Positions 47,847 to 56,117 of a DNA stretch of 64,000 nucleotides are shown here, piece after piece; within the stretch, counting starts at the first letter, position 1, and every line of letters starts with the position of its first letter. A program made the translations under genes and the position numbers. Where the stretch lies: NCBI RefSeq assembly GCF_900116895.1, contig NZ_FPCF01000007.1, forward strand, positions 1 to 64,000, given 5' to 3'. A model generated the notes under the pieces. The model was not told the DNA's origin, did not search any database, and saw only the letters and a program-made list of their open reading frames with translations. The stretch is from Pseudidiomarina donghaiensis (GTDB taxonomy: Bacteria > Pseudomonadota > Gammaproteobacteria > Enterobacterales > Alteromonadaceae).

Positions 47847-49593
47847 CTTATCGTTACTTCTGTTAAGTAGCTGTGCTCAATTAAATAAACCGGCGTTATG
47901 CGATGCTGACATTACGCCAATTCCGCACATTCAAGGCAGCGGCGCTGTATCACCGCTGCTTGACCAAACGCTGACAACACGCGGCGTTGTTACCGCCAGC
48001 TGGTACCGTGAAAATCAGCTGGGTGGTTATTTCATTCAAAGCGCAGAAGTTGACGACGACAACGATGCCACAACCTCAAACGGCTTATTTATTGCCCAGC
48101 AAAATGCCGCCGTGAAGGTTGGTGATGCGGTATACCTTACCGGCGTTGTGCACGAGCACAACGGCGTGACTCAATTGCAGAACATTAGTGCAAGTGCCGT
48201 TTGCGCATCGGAGCAGGCCATAGAAGCAACGCCGTTTACACTGCCAGTTGCAGCCACTGAAGCATTTGAAGCCGTTGAGGGCATGCTGCTTTCACTGACG
48301 CAGTCACTTACCGTGAACGGCCACTATCAACTGCAGCGACACGGCCAATTTGACGTTGCTCCCATGCGGTTATACACACCAACACAGCATCACAAACCCG
48401 GCGCAGAGGCACAAGCTCAAGCTCAAGCCAATAGTTTGGCGCGATTAGTTATTGACGATAATTTAGCGCCAAACCCAGCACAGATTAACGTGCCAAAGCC
48501 CTCACTTACGGCTGAGAACACGTTACGAAGTGGCGATGTTATTGCCCCGCTAACCGGTGTATTGAATGAGTTCAAGGGCTCGTACCGGCTGCAACCAACA
48601 ACTGCCGTAACGGTGATTGAAACCAATAAACGACCACCGGCGCCAACCGCACCAGCTACCAATACGGTTCGTGTGGCTGCGTTTAACGTATTGAATTATT
48701 TCAATGGCAACGGCGCCGAGAAAACCTTTCCCACCGAACGCGGCGCTAAATCTGCTGCTGACTTTCAACGTCAACACGACAAAATCATTGCGGCATTAAG
48801 CCAACTCGATGCTGATATTGTTGGCCTGATGGAAATTGAAAATGACGGCTATGGCAAATACAGTGCTATTTCTGAATTAACAGCGGCGCTAGCCGAACAA
48901 ACGGGACACCCTTGGCGCTTTATACGTGCGGGGGTAAACAGTTTTGGTGATGATAGTATTACCAACGGTTTAATCTATCGTAGCGACAAAGTAGAGCCTC
49001 AAGGCCAGCCACTGACCATTACCGAAGCGTCTTTTGGAACCCGTAGTCGCTTGCCTTTGATTCAGCGTTTCGCACCCAACAACACGGTGGAAAATTTAGT
49101 TATTGCTGTGAATCACTTTAAATCAAAAGGTAGCTGCCCTAAAGATGCGGAAAACCCCAATGCTAACCAACACGATGGTCAAGGCTGTTGGAATGCAGCT
49201 CGTACTGAATCAGCCAAGCACCTCGCCGCATTTATCGACCGTCATCCGGATTTAAAAAATCACGGCTTGCGTGTGTTAATGGGTGACTTTAATGCCTATG
49301 GTCAAGAAGACCCAATTCAGACCTTGCTGGCGCAAGGGTACTACAACCGAATTGATGCTTTTGACCCACAAGCTTACAGCTACGTTTACGACGCACAAGC
49401 GGGTAGCTTAGACCATTTATTGGTTTCTGGCCTGTTAACGGGGCGTGTGGTCAATCAAGCGGTTTGGTCAATCAATGCTGATGAGCCAACACTTTTGCAA
49501 TATGATCGTGCTGCGCAAAATTCACAATGGTATGCGCCTTCGGCCTATCGATCGTCAGATCATGATCCTGTCTATGCTGATATTCAATTTTAA
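47809..49593 (+). CDS. ExeM/NucH-type extracellular endonuclease, predicted lipoprotein
   Basis: A 594-residue protein. The signal ends in a lipobox-like LLLSSC (Cys22), followed by an OB-fold (about 45-250; GVVTASWYRENQLGGYFIQS read in parts) and an endonuclease/exonuclease/phosphatase domain (about 285-594) with VAAFNVLNYF, LMEIENDGYG, VNHFKSKGS, LMGDFNAYG and SDHDPVYADI. These residues form the metal-dependent nuclease site. ExeM in Shewanella degrades extracellular DNA in biofilms; this one appears to be anchored by lipid. ATG behind AGGA. An unusual partner for an overlapping MarR gene. Confidence 0.88.
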   Translation: MNNKNIVRLSVSSLSLLLLSSCAQLNKPALCDADITPIPHIQGSGAVSPLLDQTLTTRGVVTASWYRENQLGGYFIQSAEVDDDNDATTSNGLFIAQQNAAVKVGDAVYLTGVVHEHNGVTQLQNISASAVCASEQAIEATPFTLPVAATEAFEAVEGMLLSLTQSLTVNGHYQLQRHGQFDVAPMRLYTPTQHHKPGAEAQAQAQANSLARLVIDDNLAPNPAQINVPKPSLTAENTLRSGDVIAPLTGVLNEFKGSYRLQPTTAVTVIETNKRPPAPTAPATNTVRVAAFNVLNYFNGNGAEKTFPTERGAKSAADFQRQHDKIIAALSQLDADIVGLMEIENDGYGKYSAISELTAALAEQTGHPWRFIRAGVNSFGDDSITNGLIYRSDKVEPQGQPLTITEASFGTRSRLPLIQRFAPNNTVENLVIAVNHFKSKGSCPKDAENPNANQHDGQGCWNAARTESAKHLAAFIDRHPDLKNHGLRVLMGDFNAYGQEDPIQTLLAQGYYNRIDAFDPQAYSYVYDAQAGSLDHLLVSGLLTGRVVNQAVWSINADEPTLLQYDRAAQNSQWYAPSAYRSSDHDPVYADIQF

Positions 49594-49629
49594 TTAGAAT
49601 CAAAAAAATAATTAAACTTGTCACAGCTC

Positions 49630-49684
49630 TCGCCTTTGTTGCATCTTAACTGTAGTCATCATCACACATGAGCAACAAAGGCGA
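49630..49684 (+). promoter_or_regulatory. Leader hairpin covering the sigma-factor ribosome-binding site
   Basis: TCGCCTTTGTTGC (49630-49642) and its exact reverse complement GCAACAAAGGCGA (49672-49684), 29 bases apart. The right arm contains the AAAGG ribosome-binding site and ends five bases before the GTG start of the sigma factor, so folding would hide it. Confidence 0.65.
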
Positions 49685-49689
49685 ATTGA

Positions 49690-50247
49690 GTGGAACACAA
49701 ACGAATTGGTTTTGGTTGCGCGCTAAGCCCAGCCATATTTAACCAAGCCATACGTGGCAAACCGCAAGCGCAAAGGGTTGTTTTTGAAACCTTTAAACCT
49801 GCGGTTTTGCGCACCTTAATGGGCTTATGTCACGACCGCGAGTTAGCGCGTGACTTAGCGCAAGACGTGTTTATTCAAACCTTTCGTAAAATTCATCAAA
49901 TTCGCAAACCTGAAGCTTTTGGTGGTTGGTTAAAAAAGTTAACCATTCGCACCGCATTAGCAGAGTTTCGTCGACAACAACCGCAAACCAACAGTGAGCC
50001 ACCAGACATTGCCGATACGTCATGGCACAACATGGCCGACTGGTTGACTCAACTGGATGATATTGAACGGTTAATTAACCAGCTTGATACTCAGGAGCGA
50101 ACTCTTGTTTGGCTGTATCTCGGTGAAGGCTACAGCCACGAGGAAATTGCAGAGCTTATGCAGCAACCTTCGGCAACAATACGACAACGTTATCGACGAG
50201 CCTTGTTAAAGCTCCATGAATTTTTAAATGAGGAACAACATGATTAA
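49690..50247 (+). CDS. ECF-type RNA polymerase sigma factor
   Basis: A 185-residue sigma factor. Region 2 is at about 30-95 (LCHDRELARDLAQDVFIQTFRKIHQ read in parts, then FGGWLKKLTIRTAL) and region 4 at about 130-178 (LYLGEGYSHEEIAELM, IRQRYRRALLKLHE). It starts with GTG. The next gene overlaps by 8 bases and has the design of an anti-sigma factor. Target genes cannot be predicted; the PDZ protein downstream is one candidate. Confidence 0.9.
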   Translation: MEHKRIGFGCALSPAIFNQAIRGKPQAQRVVFETFKPAVLRTLMGLCHDRELARDLAQDVFIQTFRKIHQIRKPEAFGGWLKKLTIRTALAEFRRQQPQTNSEPPDIADTSWHNMADWLTQLDDIERLINQLDTQERTLVWLYLGEGYSHEEIAELMQQPSATIRQRYRRALLKLHEFLNEEQHD

Positions 50248-50590
50248 CGATCACGAAAAAGCCTTACAACATCGTTGGAATAACCATGTTGAGCAGCAAG
50301 TCGACTCGATAGAATTGACTTGGCAGCAGGTGCAGCCAAACGACAACCCAAGGCGCGTTTGGAAATTTGCTACCGCTGCAGCTATTGTTGTGGCCGTGAG
50401 CTACATTGGTTGGCACTTTCATGCACAACCAAACGCTGGGCCTTCCACTGGTAGCGACGCACCAATGTTGCTTGCCAGTAATTATACCCTAGCGGCGCTC
50501 GACGAACGTATTCAGTTGGCCTTGCTGCACGGTGCAGATGAGGCAACTTTAGAGTATTTGTGGCAGCAACGTGCGCTATTAACGCAATAG
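50240..50590 (+). CDS. Putative membrane-anchored anti-sigma factor
   Basis: A 116-residue protein starting at the ATG at 50240 behind GAGGA. A cytoplasmic N-terminal part (about 1-38, helical) precedes one transmembrane segment (about 45-60, FATAAAIVVAVSYIGW) and a short periplasmic tail. It lacks a zinc-type HxxxCxxC motif, so is not a ZAS-type anti-sigma. The anti-sigma role is inferred from topology and overlap with the sigma gene. Confidence 0.6.
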   Translation: MINDHEKALQHRWNNHVEQQVDSIELTWQQVQPNDNPRRVWKFATAAAIVVAVSYIGWHFHAQPNAGPSTGSDAPMLLASNYTLAALDERIQLALLHGADEATLEYLWQQRALLTQ

Positions 50591-50601
50591 GAGTGAATGA
50601 A

Positions 50602-51462
50602 ATGAAACGCTCAATGGTAACCCTCGCTTTACTGCTGACAGGCTTTTCCCCATTGTCATCGGCTTCCTCGACAGCTGTTACCGCGGCCAATATGCAGCAG
50701 CAAGAGGCGCGTGAAAACGCGCGCGCCGCCGCCATTGCTGCAAGTAAAGCCTACGGTTCACAAGAACAAGTTGTGCTGGAAGAGCCGGCTCGAAGCTTTG
50801 TCGACTGGGGAGCCATTATACAACCCAATGGAACCGTGCTAACAGTGCGTGCACAATCGGTAGCCGCCACTATGGGTTTGCAAAAAGATGACAAGCTTAC
50901 TCACATAAATGGTAAAGCGATAAACCCGCGTGAGCTGGCTTCCACACTAGAAACCATCGAACGGCTTGAACATAACGAAGCATTTACCGTGACTATCCAA
51001 CGCGGTTCAGACACCCTTGAGTTGCAGGGAGTCGCACAAGCAACTGTCATACCTGGTTGGCGCCTAGAAGTTGACAACACAATTAACGAAACCACAGTTA
51101 CTGACGCAACGAATCAATCTTGCGGCCGCGTCAGTGTGTTTTTTACGCCACCAGTTACGCGAGATTTCTTCCCTGCATTTATCAATACGATCGATGACAA
51201 TAACGTACGTCATAAAAATCCTAATTTTAAATTGGCAACCGGTGAGCATATTATTGGCGTGCATGAGCTGATTTCCGATCGTACGTTACGTCGCGGTTCA
51301 AGTCTTGATACAGCAAAACAATTGACGCTCAACGTTGAAGCGAATAAAACCTACTATATTGCTGCCCATTTTATACGTGAAAAACGATTTTCACGTACCG
51401 ATGGCGGCTATTGGGAGCCGGTTGTTTGGAAAGTCACCGAGCATAGTTGTTCACTCGACTGA
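50602..51462 (+). CDS. Exported PDZ-domain protein
   Basis: A 286-residue protein with signal peptide (cleavage near SSASS), starting at the ATG at 50602 with AGGAGTG in front. The PDZ-like domain lies at about 75-145 (VRAQSVAATMGLQKDDKLTHINGKAI read in parts). The C-terminal 110 residues contain two cysteines far apart that could pair, and VEANKTYYIAAHFI, as seen in some periplasmic stress proteins. It follows the anti-sigma gene by 11 bases, so is the third gene of that operon. Family not recognised beyond PDZ. Confidence 0.72.
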   Translation: MKRSMVTLALLLTGFSPLSSASSTAVTAANMQQQEARENARAAAIAASKAYGSQEQVVLEEPARSFVDWGAIIQPNGTVLTVRAQSVAATMGLQKDDKLTHINGKAINPRELASTLETIERLEHNEAFTVTIQRGSDTLELQGVAQATVIPGWRLEVDNTINETTVTDATNQSCGRVSVFFTPPVTRDFFPAFINTIDDNNVRHKNPNFKLATGEHIIGVHELISDRTLRRGSSLDTAKQLTLNVEANKTYYIAAHFIREKRFSRTDGGYWEPVVWKVTEHSCSLD

Positions 51463-51533
51463 TTAAGTCACTAAGCTGTCATAAGCTCGTGCTATGATTG
51501 GCGAAATTGTTTACTTAGAGGCTCTAAGCGCTT

Positions 51534-52889
51534 ATGAATAAATTTATTTCAGCGGGTGCAGCTACGCTAATTGCGAGCGTAACACTAGGCGGTTGCGCAA
51601 GCACCACAACTCCTGAATCTGCGGCAACACCAGCGCCGAATATTATTTTTATGATTGGCGATGGTATGGGGTTTGAGTATATTTCAGCGTACCGCTATGC
51701 CATGAGCCAACTCGGCGCCCACGAACTTGCTACGACACCCTTTGATGATTTGTTGGTTGGTGCAGCAACGACCTATCCAGATGACGATACTTGGGTAACC
51801 GACTCAGCAGCAAGCGCAACAGCGCTCGCGACCGGCGTAAAGAGTTTCAACGGTGCCATTGGTGTAGACAGCCAGAAAGCACCGCAGCGCACGTTAATGG
51901 AACTAGCTCGTGAACATGGTTGGGCAACCGGAGCTGTCGCAACAGTTCAGGTTAACCATGCAACACCAGCTAGTTTTTTCACTCATCACCCCTCACGCAA
52001 TATGTACAATGACATCGCCGACTCATATGCAACGCAAGTTGCTCATGGCGGTTGGAGCTTCGATGTGCTTTTAGGGGGTGGTTACGACTACTTTCATCGC
52101 GATGACAAAAACTGGTTACCTGAACTTGAGCAACAAGGTTTACAGGTCGTTACTCGCATGGACGATTTAGCCCAATACACGCAAACCCCTGTGATGGGCT
52201 TATTTGCACCCAAAGCCTTGCCATTTGCCATTGACGATAAGCCCGGCCGATTAGCCAATATGACAACTCATGCCCTGCGCCTATTGACCGAACAAAGCAC
52301 CGCCAACGGCAAGCCGTTTGCGCTAATGGTTGAAGGCAGCATGATTGATTGGTGTGGGCATGCCAATGATATTGCCTGTGCGGTGCATGAAATGGCTGAC
52401 TTTGCCGCTGCGGTACAAGTTGTCCGTGATTACATCGCTGAGCACCCGAATACCTTGTTAGTTATTACTGCCGACCACTCAACTGGCGGTTTAACCCTTG
52501 GTCAAGGCGGTGAATACGCTTGGCATTCCGATAAAGTGAATGCGATTAGCCAGTCAATTGAGGGCATGGCAACCCATTTGTTCGACATGCCGCGCCAGCA
52601 ATGGCGTGCTTATGTGGAAGAGAAATTAGCGTTTACCCTCACTAGCAAACAGTGGAAGCAACTGGGCGAAGTGAAGCTAGATAAAGAGTTGCAAGGGCGC
52701 GACCGATTAAAACCCATTCACCAAGTTCTAGTAAACATTGTGAGTGAGCATACCCGCACCGGCTGGACCACCGGCGGCCATACCGCAGTAGACGTACCCG
52801 TAATGGCTACCGGCCCTGGTGCAGAGGCGTTCAAAGGCTATATCGACAACACCGATATAGCCAAAGCGCTACTTAAACTCGTGCGTTAA
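51534..52889 (+). CDS. Alkaline phosphatase, predicted lipoprotein
   Basis: A 451-residue PhoA-superfamily enzyme. Lipoprotein signal with LGGC (Cys21), then metal-binding IGDGMG (Asp43), the nucleophile in WVTDSAASATALATG (Ser91) and later metal ligands in MVEGSMIDWCGHAND, ITADHSTGG and TGGHTAVDVPV. It cleaves phosphate monoesters in the periplasm or at the outer membrane. Stops five bases before the oppositely oriented asnB end. Confidence 0.9.
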   Translation: MNKFISAGAATLIASVTLGGCASTTTPESAATPAPNIIFMIGDGMGFEYISAYRYAMSQLGAHELATTPFDDLLVGAATTYPDDDTWVTDSAASATALATGVKSFNGAIGVDSQKAPQRTLMELAREHGWATGAVATVQVNHATPASFFTHHPSRNMYNDIADSYATQVAHGGWSFDVLLGGGYDYFHRDDKNWLPELEQQGLQVVTRMDDLAQYTQTPVMGLFAPKALPFAIDDKPGRLANMTTHALRLLTEQSTANGKPFALMVEGSMIDWCGHANDIACAVHEMADFAAAVQVVRDYIAEHPNTLLVITADHSTGGLTLGQGGEYAWHSDKVNAISQSIEGMATHLFDMPRQQWRAYVEEKLAFTLTSKQWKQLGEVKLDKELQGRDRLKPIHQVLVNIVSEHTRTGWTTGGHTAVDVPVMATGPGAEAFKGYIDNTDIAKALLKLVR

Positions 52890-52893
52890 GCGA

Positions 52894-54909
52894 TTAGGCG
52901 TGCCAACCTAGTTCGTTGGCACGCTGTTGCGCTAACTGCGGTACGTCAGTTTTAACAAAATGGTGGTGAAGAATTTGCACCCCAAGCATGTGATTAATTA
53001 CCGCGTCTAGCTGTACTTTTTCGTCAATCGAAACCGCTTCTGATTCATGCCGAGCAAAGGTTGTTTGTACGGCCTCAAAATCAAGTAACCCAGCCTCTTC
53101 CACGGCTTCTTTTGATAAGAACTGTTCAGCCAACTTCAGCACAGCCTGCCACTTTTTCGGATCGGTATGCGCCGGCGGCGCCATAAAGGCAAACTTCTCG
53201 CGCTTATACAGTGTCTCAGGCAATAAGCCCTTCATGGCCTCGCGCAGTACATATTTTTCTTTATTGCCTTTAATGCGCAAATGCGGGGGCACGGTAAACG
53301 CGTATTCCGCCAAGTGGTGGTCTAAAAATGCTGGGCGGGCTTCCATGGAGTTCGCCATATCAACGCGATCACCACCCCAAGTTAAAATTTGCCCTTCTAG
53401 CATGGTTTTAATCCACACGTATTGGGCGCGGTCCAATGGGTGGCGGCCTTTCAGCATCGTTTCGTCCAAGGTTTCCGCAATGGCTTTACCAGCGTCATAG
53501 TCCGTAAGTTTTTCCCGACGTGCTTTTGCAATCAACGGCAGCGCAATCTCTCCACACGACAACCAAGGCTGCACACAACTTGGGGTAAAGCCCATTTTCG
53601 CGTTAAACGCTGGGCTGACAAACTCTTCGCGGGCTAGCATGGCGCCTTTGAACAACTTATTGTTTTTCTCAAGCAGCTCTTGCCATGCCTTGCGTTCACT
53701 ATCCGGTAAGTGGTCTAAACCGTGCAAAAACATGTCTTTACGAAATGCTGGGTAGCCCGCAAACAGCTCATCTGAACCTTCGCCAGTCAGCACCACTTTA
53801 TAGCCGACTTGGTTAACCTGTTGGCTCATTAAATACTTCGCAACGCCTAGTGTGTTATAGATAGTGCGTTCGGTATGCCAGATAGTTTTTACAAAATGAT
53901 CATACAGGTCGTCGGCGTTCAAACGCATAATGTGATGATCGGCACCGGTGGCTTCAGCCATTTCTTGGGCAATCGGCGTTTCATCATACTCATCCGAGTC
54001 AAAACCAATGGTGAAGGCTTTCACTGAGGTTTGCGTTGCGGCTGCCGACAGCCCCAATATAGCGCACGAATCAATACCACCCGACAAGTAACAACCAACT
54101 GGAACATCGGCGGTTAAGCGATGTTGTACAGCTTCCAGCAGGTGTTTACGCACACCTTCAATGTACTGCGTTTCGTCCACGTCATCGCCGGGGTACTCGT
54201 GCGCTTGAGGAAAATTAACGTCCCAATATTTGTCTTCAGACAGCGTTAACTTACCATTTTGGCGCTGTATTTTTACCACATGCCCGGGCGCCACTTGTTT
54301 TACCCCGGCAAAAGCCGTAGAACCTGGCACCATCACTTGAATAAGTTGATGGTACAAGCCTTCCGATGAAAACTCGCGCTTCACGCTCGGGTGCGCAAAT
54401 AATACTTTGAGTTCAGAGCCAAACACCACACCATCGTCGGTTTCAACGTAGTAAAGCGGTTTAATGCCAAAACGGTCACGCACCAAATACATGGCGTCGT
54501 CAGTTTGATCATAAAGGGCAAAGGCAAACTCACCGCGCAGTTCGCTCAACGTGCGTTCTAGCCCAACACGCTCAAACAAGTGCAGCACAATTTCTGAGTC
54601 ACTTTTGCTATGAAAGCGCGCCCCCTGCGCCGTTAAATCGGCACGGATGCGTTTAAAGTCATAAAATTCACCGTTGTGGGCTAACAACAAATTGCCGCTT
54701 TTGTTTAAAAACGGCTGGCGAGCTCGATCTTCGTTTAAATCGATAATTGACAGTCGCGCATGGCTAAAACCCACGCCGGTGTTTGGCATAACATGGTAGC
54801 CAAAACCGTCAGGGCCGCGGTGGTGCATAATGGCAGCCATATTAACCAAAGTTTGCGCCTGCGGCGCTTGGCTAGCGTCGCGATTAAAAATTCCTGCTAT
54901 TCCACACAT
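52894..54909 (-). CDS. asnB: Glutamine-hydrolysing asparagine synthetase
   Basis: A 671-residue class II amidotransferase. Cys2 is the glutaminase nucleophile (MCGIAGIFNRD), with MHHRGPDGFG, HARLSIIDLN and HNGEFYDF. The synthetase half has the ATP pyrophosphatase loop YLSGGIDSCAILGLSAA and LTGEGSDELFAGYP. It is longer than E. coli AsnB (554), matching the long AsnB/AsnO class. It makes asparagine from aspartate and glutamine, or in that class may amidate another substrate. It follows the carbamoyltransferase gene by 17 bases, last in a five-gene operon. Confidence 0.88.
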   Translation of the reverse strand: MCGIAGIFNRDASQAPQAQTLVNMAAIMHHRGPDGFGYHVMPNTGVGFSHARLSIIDLNEDRARQPFLNKSGNLLLAHNGEFYDFKRIRADLTAQGARFHSKSDSEIVLHLFERVGLERTLSELRGEFAFALYDQTDDAMYLVRDRFGIKPLYYVETDDGVVFGSELKVLFAHPSVKREFSSEGLYHQLIQVMVPGSTAFAGVKQVAPGHVVKIQRQNGKLTLSEDKYWDVNFPQAHEYPGDDVDETQYIEGVRKHLLEAVQHRLTADVPVGCYLSGGIDSCAILGLSAAATQTSVKAFTIGFDSDEYDETPIAQEMAEATGADHHIMRLNADDLYDHFVKTIWHTERTIYNTLGVAKYLMSQQVNQVGYKVVLTGEGSDELFAGYPAFRKDMFLHGLDHLPDSERKAWQELLEKNNKLFKGAMLAREEFVSPAFNAKMGFTPSCVQPWLSCGEIALPLIAKARREKLTDYDAGKAIAETLDETMLKGRHPLDRAQYVWIKTMLEGQILTWGGDRVDMANSMEARPAFLDHHLAEYAFTVPPHLRIKGNKEKYVLREAMKGLLPETLYKREKFAFMAPPAHTDPKKWQAVLKLAEQFLSKEAVEEAGLLDFEAVQTTFARHESEAVSIDEKVQLDAVINHMLGVQILHHHFVKTDVPQLAQQRANELGWHA
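52898..52924. terminator. Hairpin at the convergent phosphatase/asnB ends
   Basis: 10-bp perfect stem GCGTGCCAAC / GTTGGCACGC with a 7-base loop, inside the last codons of asnB. No T run on either side, so termination would be weak or Rho-aided. Confidence 0.4.
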
Positions 54910-54926
54910 ACTTCAAACTCCTCGGG

Positions 54927-55991
54927 TTATACCACGTCAATAACGCGCTCAGCACGTTCAACCATACACGTCAGCAACGCCATGCGTAAAAACACAGCGC
55001 CGCGCGCTTGGCTGAAGTACCAGTTGTGTGCGGTATGATCTAAATCGGTCGATAATTCTTCGCCACGCGCCAGTGGGTGCAAAATAATGGCATCGTCTTT
55101 AAGCGGCGAGTTCGCGGTTAAATGGAACGCACTACCATAGGTGTTGAAGGTGTCGCCTTCCCAAGATATCGCGTTAATGTAAACCACATCTAACTGCGGC
55201 AGCACGTCATCAAGCTCGGTGGAGGTGCTAATGTTAATGCCACGCGCTTCAAGTTCTTCGCGCTGCCCCGCGCCAAATAAGTCGTTAGCACTGGCTTCAT
55301 CATGAATAATCACAAGTTCTTCGACCGCATGAGGAAACACCGACAAGCATTTTAAGAAGCTACGTACCGTGCGCATTTTATTCGGCACCCCAATAACGCC
55401 AATACGAATTTTGCTGTTGTTAACAGGGTCAATCAGCTCTGGGCGCCATTTGAAAATGGCATACATGTCTGACAGCGCCTGGGTTGGGTGTTCATCAACG
55501 CCGTTACCGGCATTAATAATGGGAATGCGCAGGGCATCCATCATTTCGTACAACGAACTTTCGTTATTGTCGCGCAGCACCACGCAATCGCCGTAGTTAT
55601 TGAACATTTCCGCCACATCGGCCAAACACTCACCTTTCGCAATGCCAGTGGTCGAACGGTCAGTAATGGACATAATATCGCCGCCTAGGCGGTGCCAGGC
55701 ACTCTCAAACGACAGTCGCGTGCGCGTGCTGGGTTCATAAAATGCGCTGATCAAAATTTTGTTTTGCAACGGTGAGCTAAAGCGCTTTGGATTACTCTCA
55801 ATTTTAGCCGCCAAACGAAACAACTGCTTCATGGTGTCTTGATCAAATTGATCGCCCGACACAATGTGCTGATTGGCCAACTTAACTAAAAAATCACCGT
55901 CTTCCTGAATGACTCGCAACAGCGCTTTTGGGTGTGCATCGCCATACACATCAGGCCGTTCGCGTTCAAACGAAACGTCATTTACATTCAT
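54927..55991 (-). CDS. Aspartate/ornithine carbamoyltransferase family protein, atypical
   Basis: A 354-residue transcarbamylase. The carbamoyl-phosphate site is intact: EPSTRTRLSFESA (STRTR at 88-92), IAKGE (Lys119, the 80s-loop Lys of aspartate transcarbamylase), VVLRD (Arg140) and EHPTQAL (168-173). At the amino-acid site the ATCase motif with Arg and Gln (TRVQKER in E. coli) is replaced by INAISWEGD (272-280), and the last-loop motif reads LHPLARGEE instead of LHPLPRVDE. An N-terminal 45-residue extension is present. So it carries out carbamoyl transfer, but perhaps to something other than aspartate. It may be labelled pyrB by automated pipelines. Six bases from the small upstream gene. 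Confidence 0.8.
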   Translation of the reverse strand: MNVNDVSFERERPDVYGDAHPKALLRVIQEDGDFLVKLANQHIVSGDQFDQDTMKQLFRLAAKIESNPKRFSSPLQNKILISAFYEPSTRTRLSFESAWHRLGGDIMSITDRSTTGIAKGECLADVAEMFNNYGDCVVLRDNNESSLYEMMDALRIPIINAGNGVDEHPTQALSDMYAIFKWRPELIDPVNNSKIRIGVIGVPNKMRTVRSFLKCLSVFPHAVEELVIIHDEASANDLFGAGQREELEARGINISTSTELDDVLPQLDVVYINAISWEGDTFNTYGSAFHLTANSPLKDDAIILHPLARGEELSTDLDHTAHNWYFSQARGAVFLRMALLTCMVERAERVIDVV

Positions 55992-55997
55992 AATGGG

Positions 55998-56117
55998 TTA
56001 CCAAAGTTGTTTAGAAAATAAATCTTTTAACCATAGCCCCAATAAAACTACTGGCGCTAAAGCCGTTAAAATTAAGCACACCGTGACCAACACACTAAAA
56101 CCAGTTAAGCCGAGCAT
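55998..56117 (-). CDS. 39-residue hydrophobic small protein, putative symporter accessory subunit
   Basis: Not in ordinary ORF lists because of its size. ATG at 56115-56117 overlaps the symporter stop (TAATG), and TAA is at 55998-56000. The product starts MLGLTGFSVLVTVCLILTAL and ends LWLKDLFSKQLW: one transmembrane helix with a short basic-aromatic tail. Small one-helix proteins following SSS-family symporters are known as symporter small accessory proteins; length, topology and coupling fit that. It precedes the carbamoyltransferase by 6 bases. Inference from position and shape. Confidence 0.7.
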   Translation of the reverse strand: MLGLTGFSVLVTVCLILTALAPVVLLGLWLKDLFSKQLW

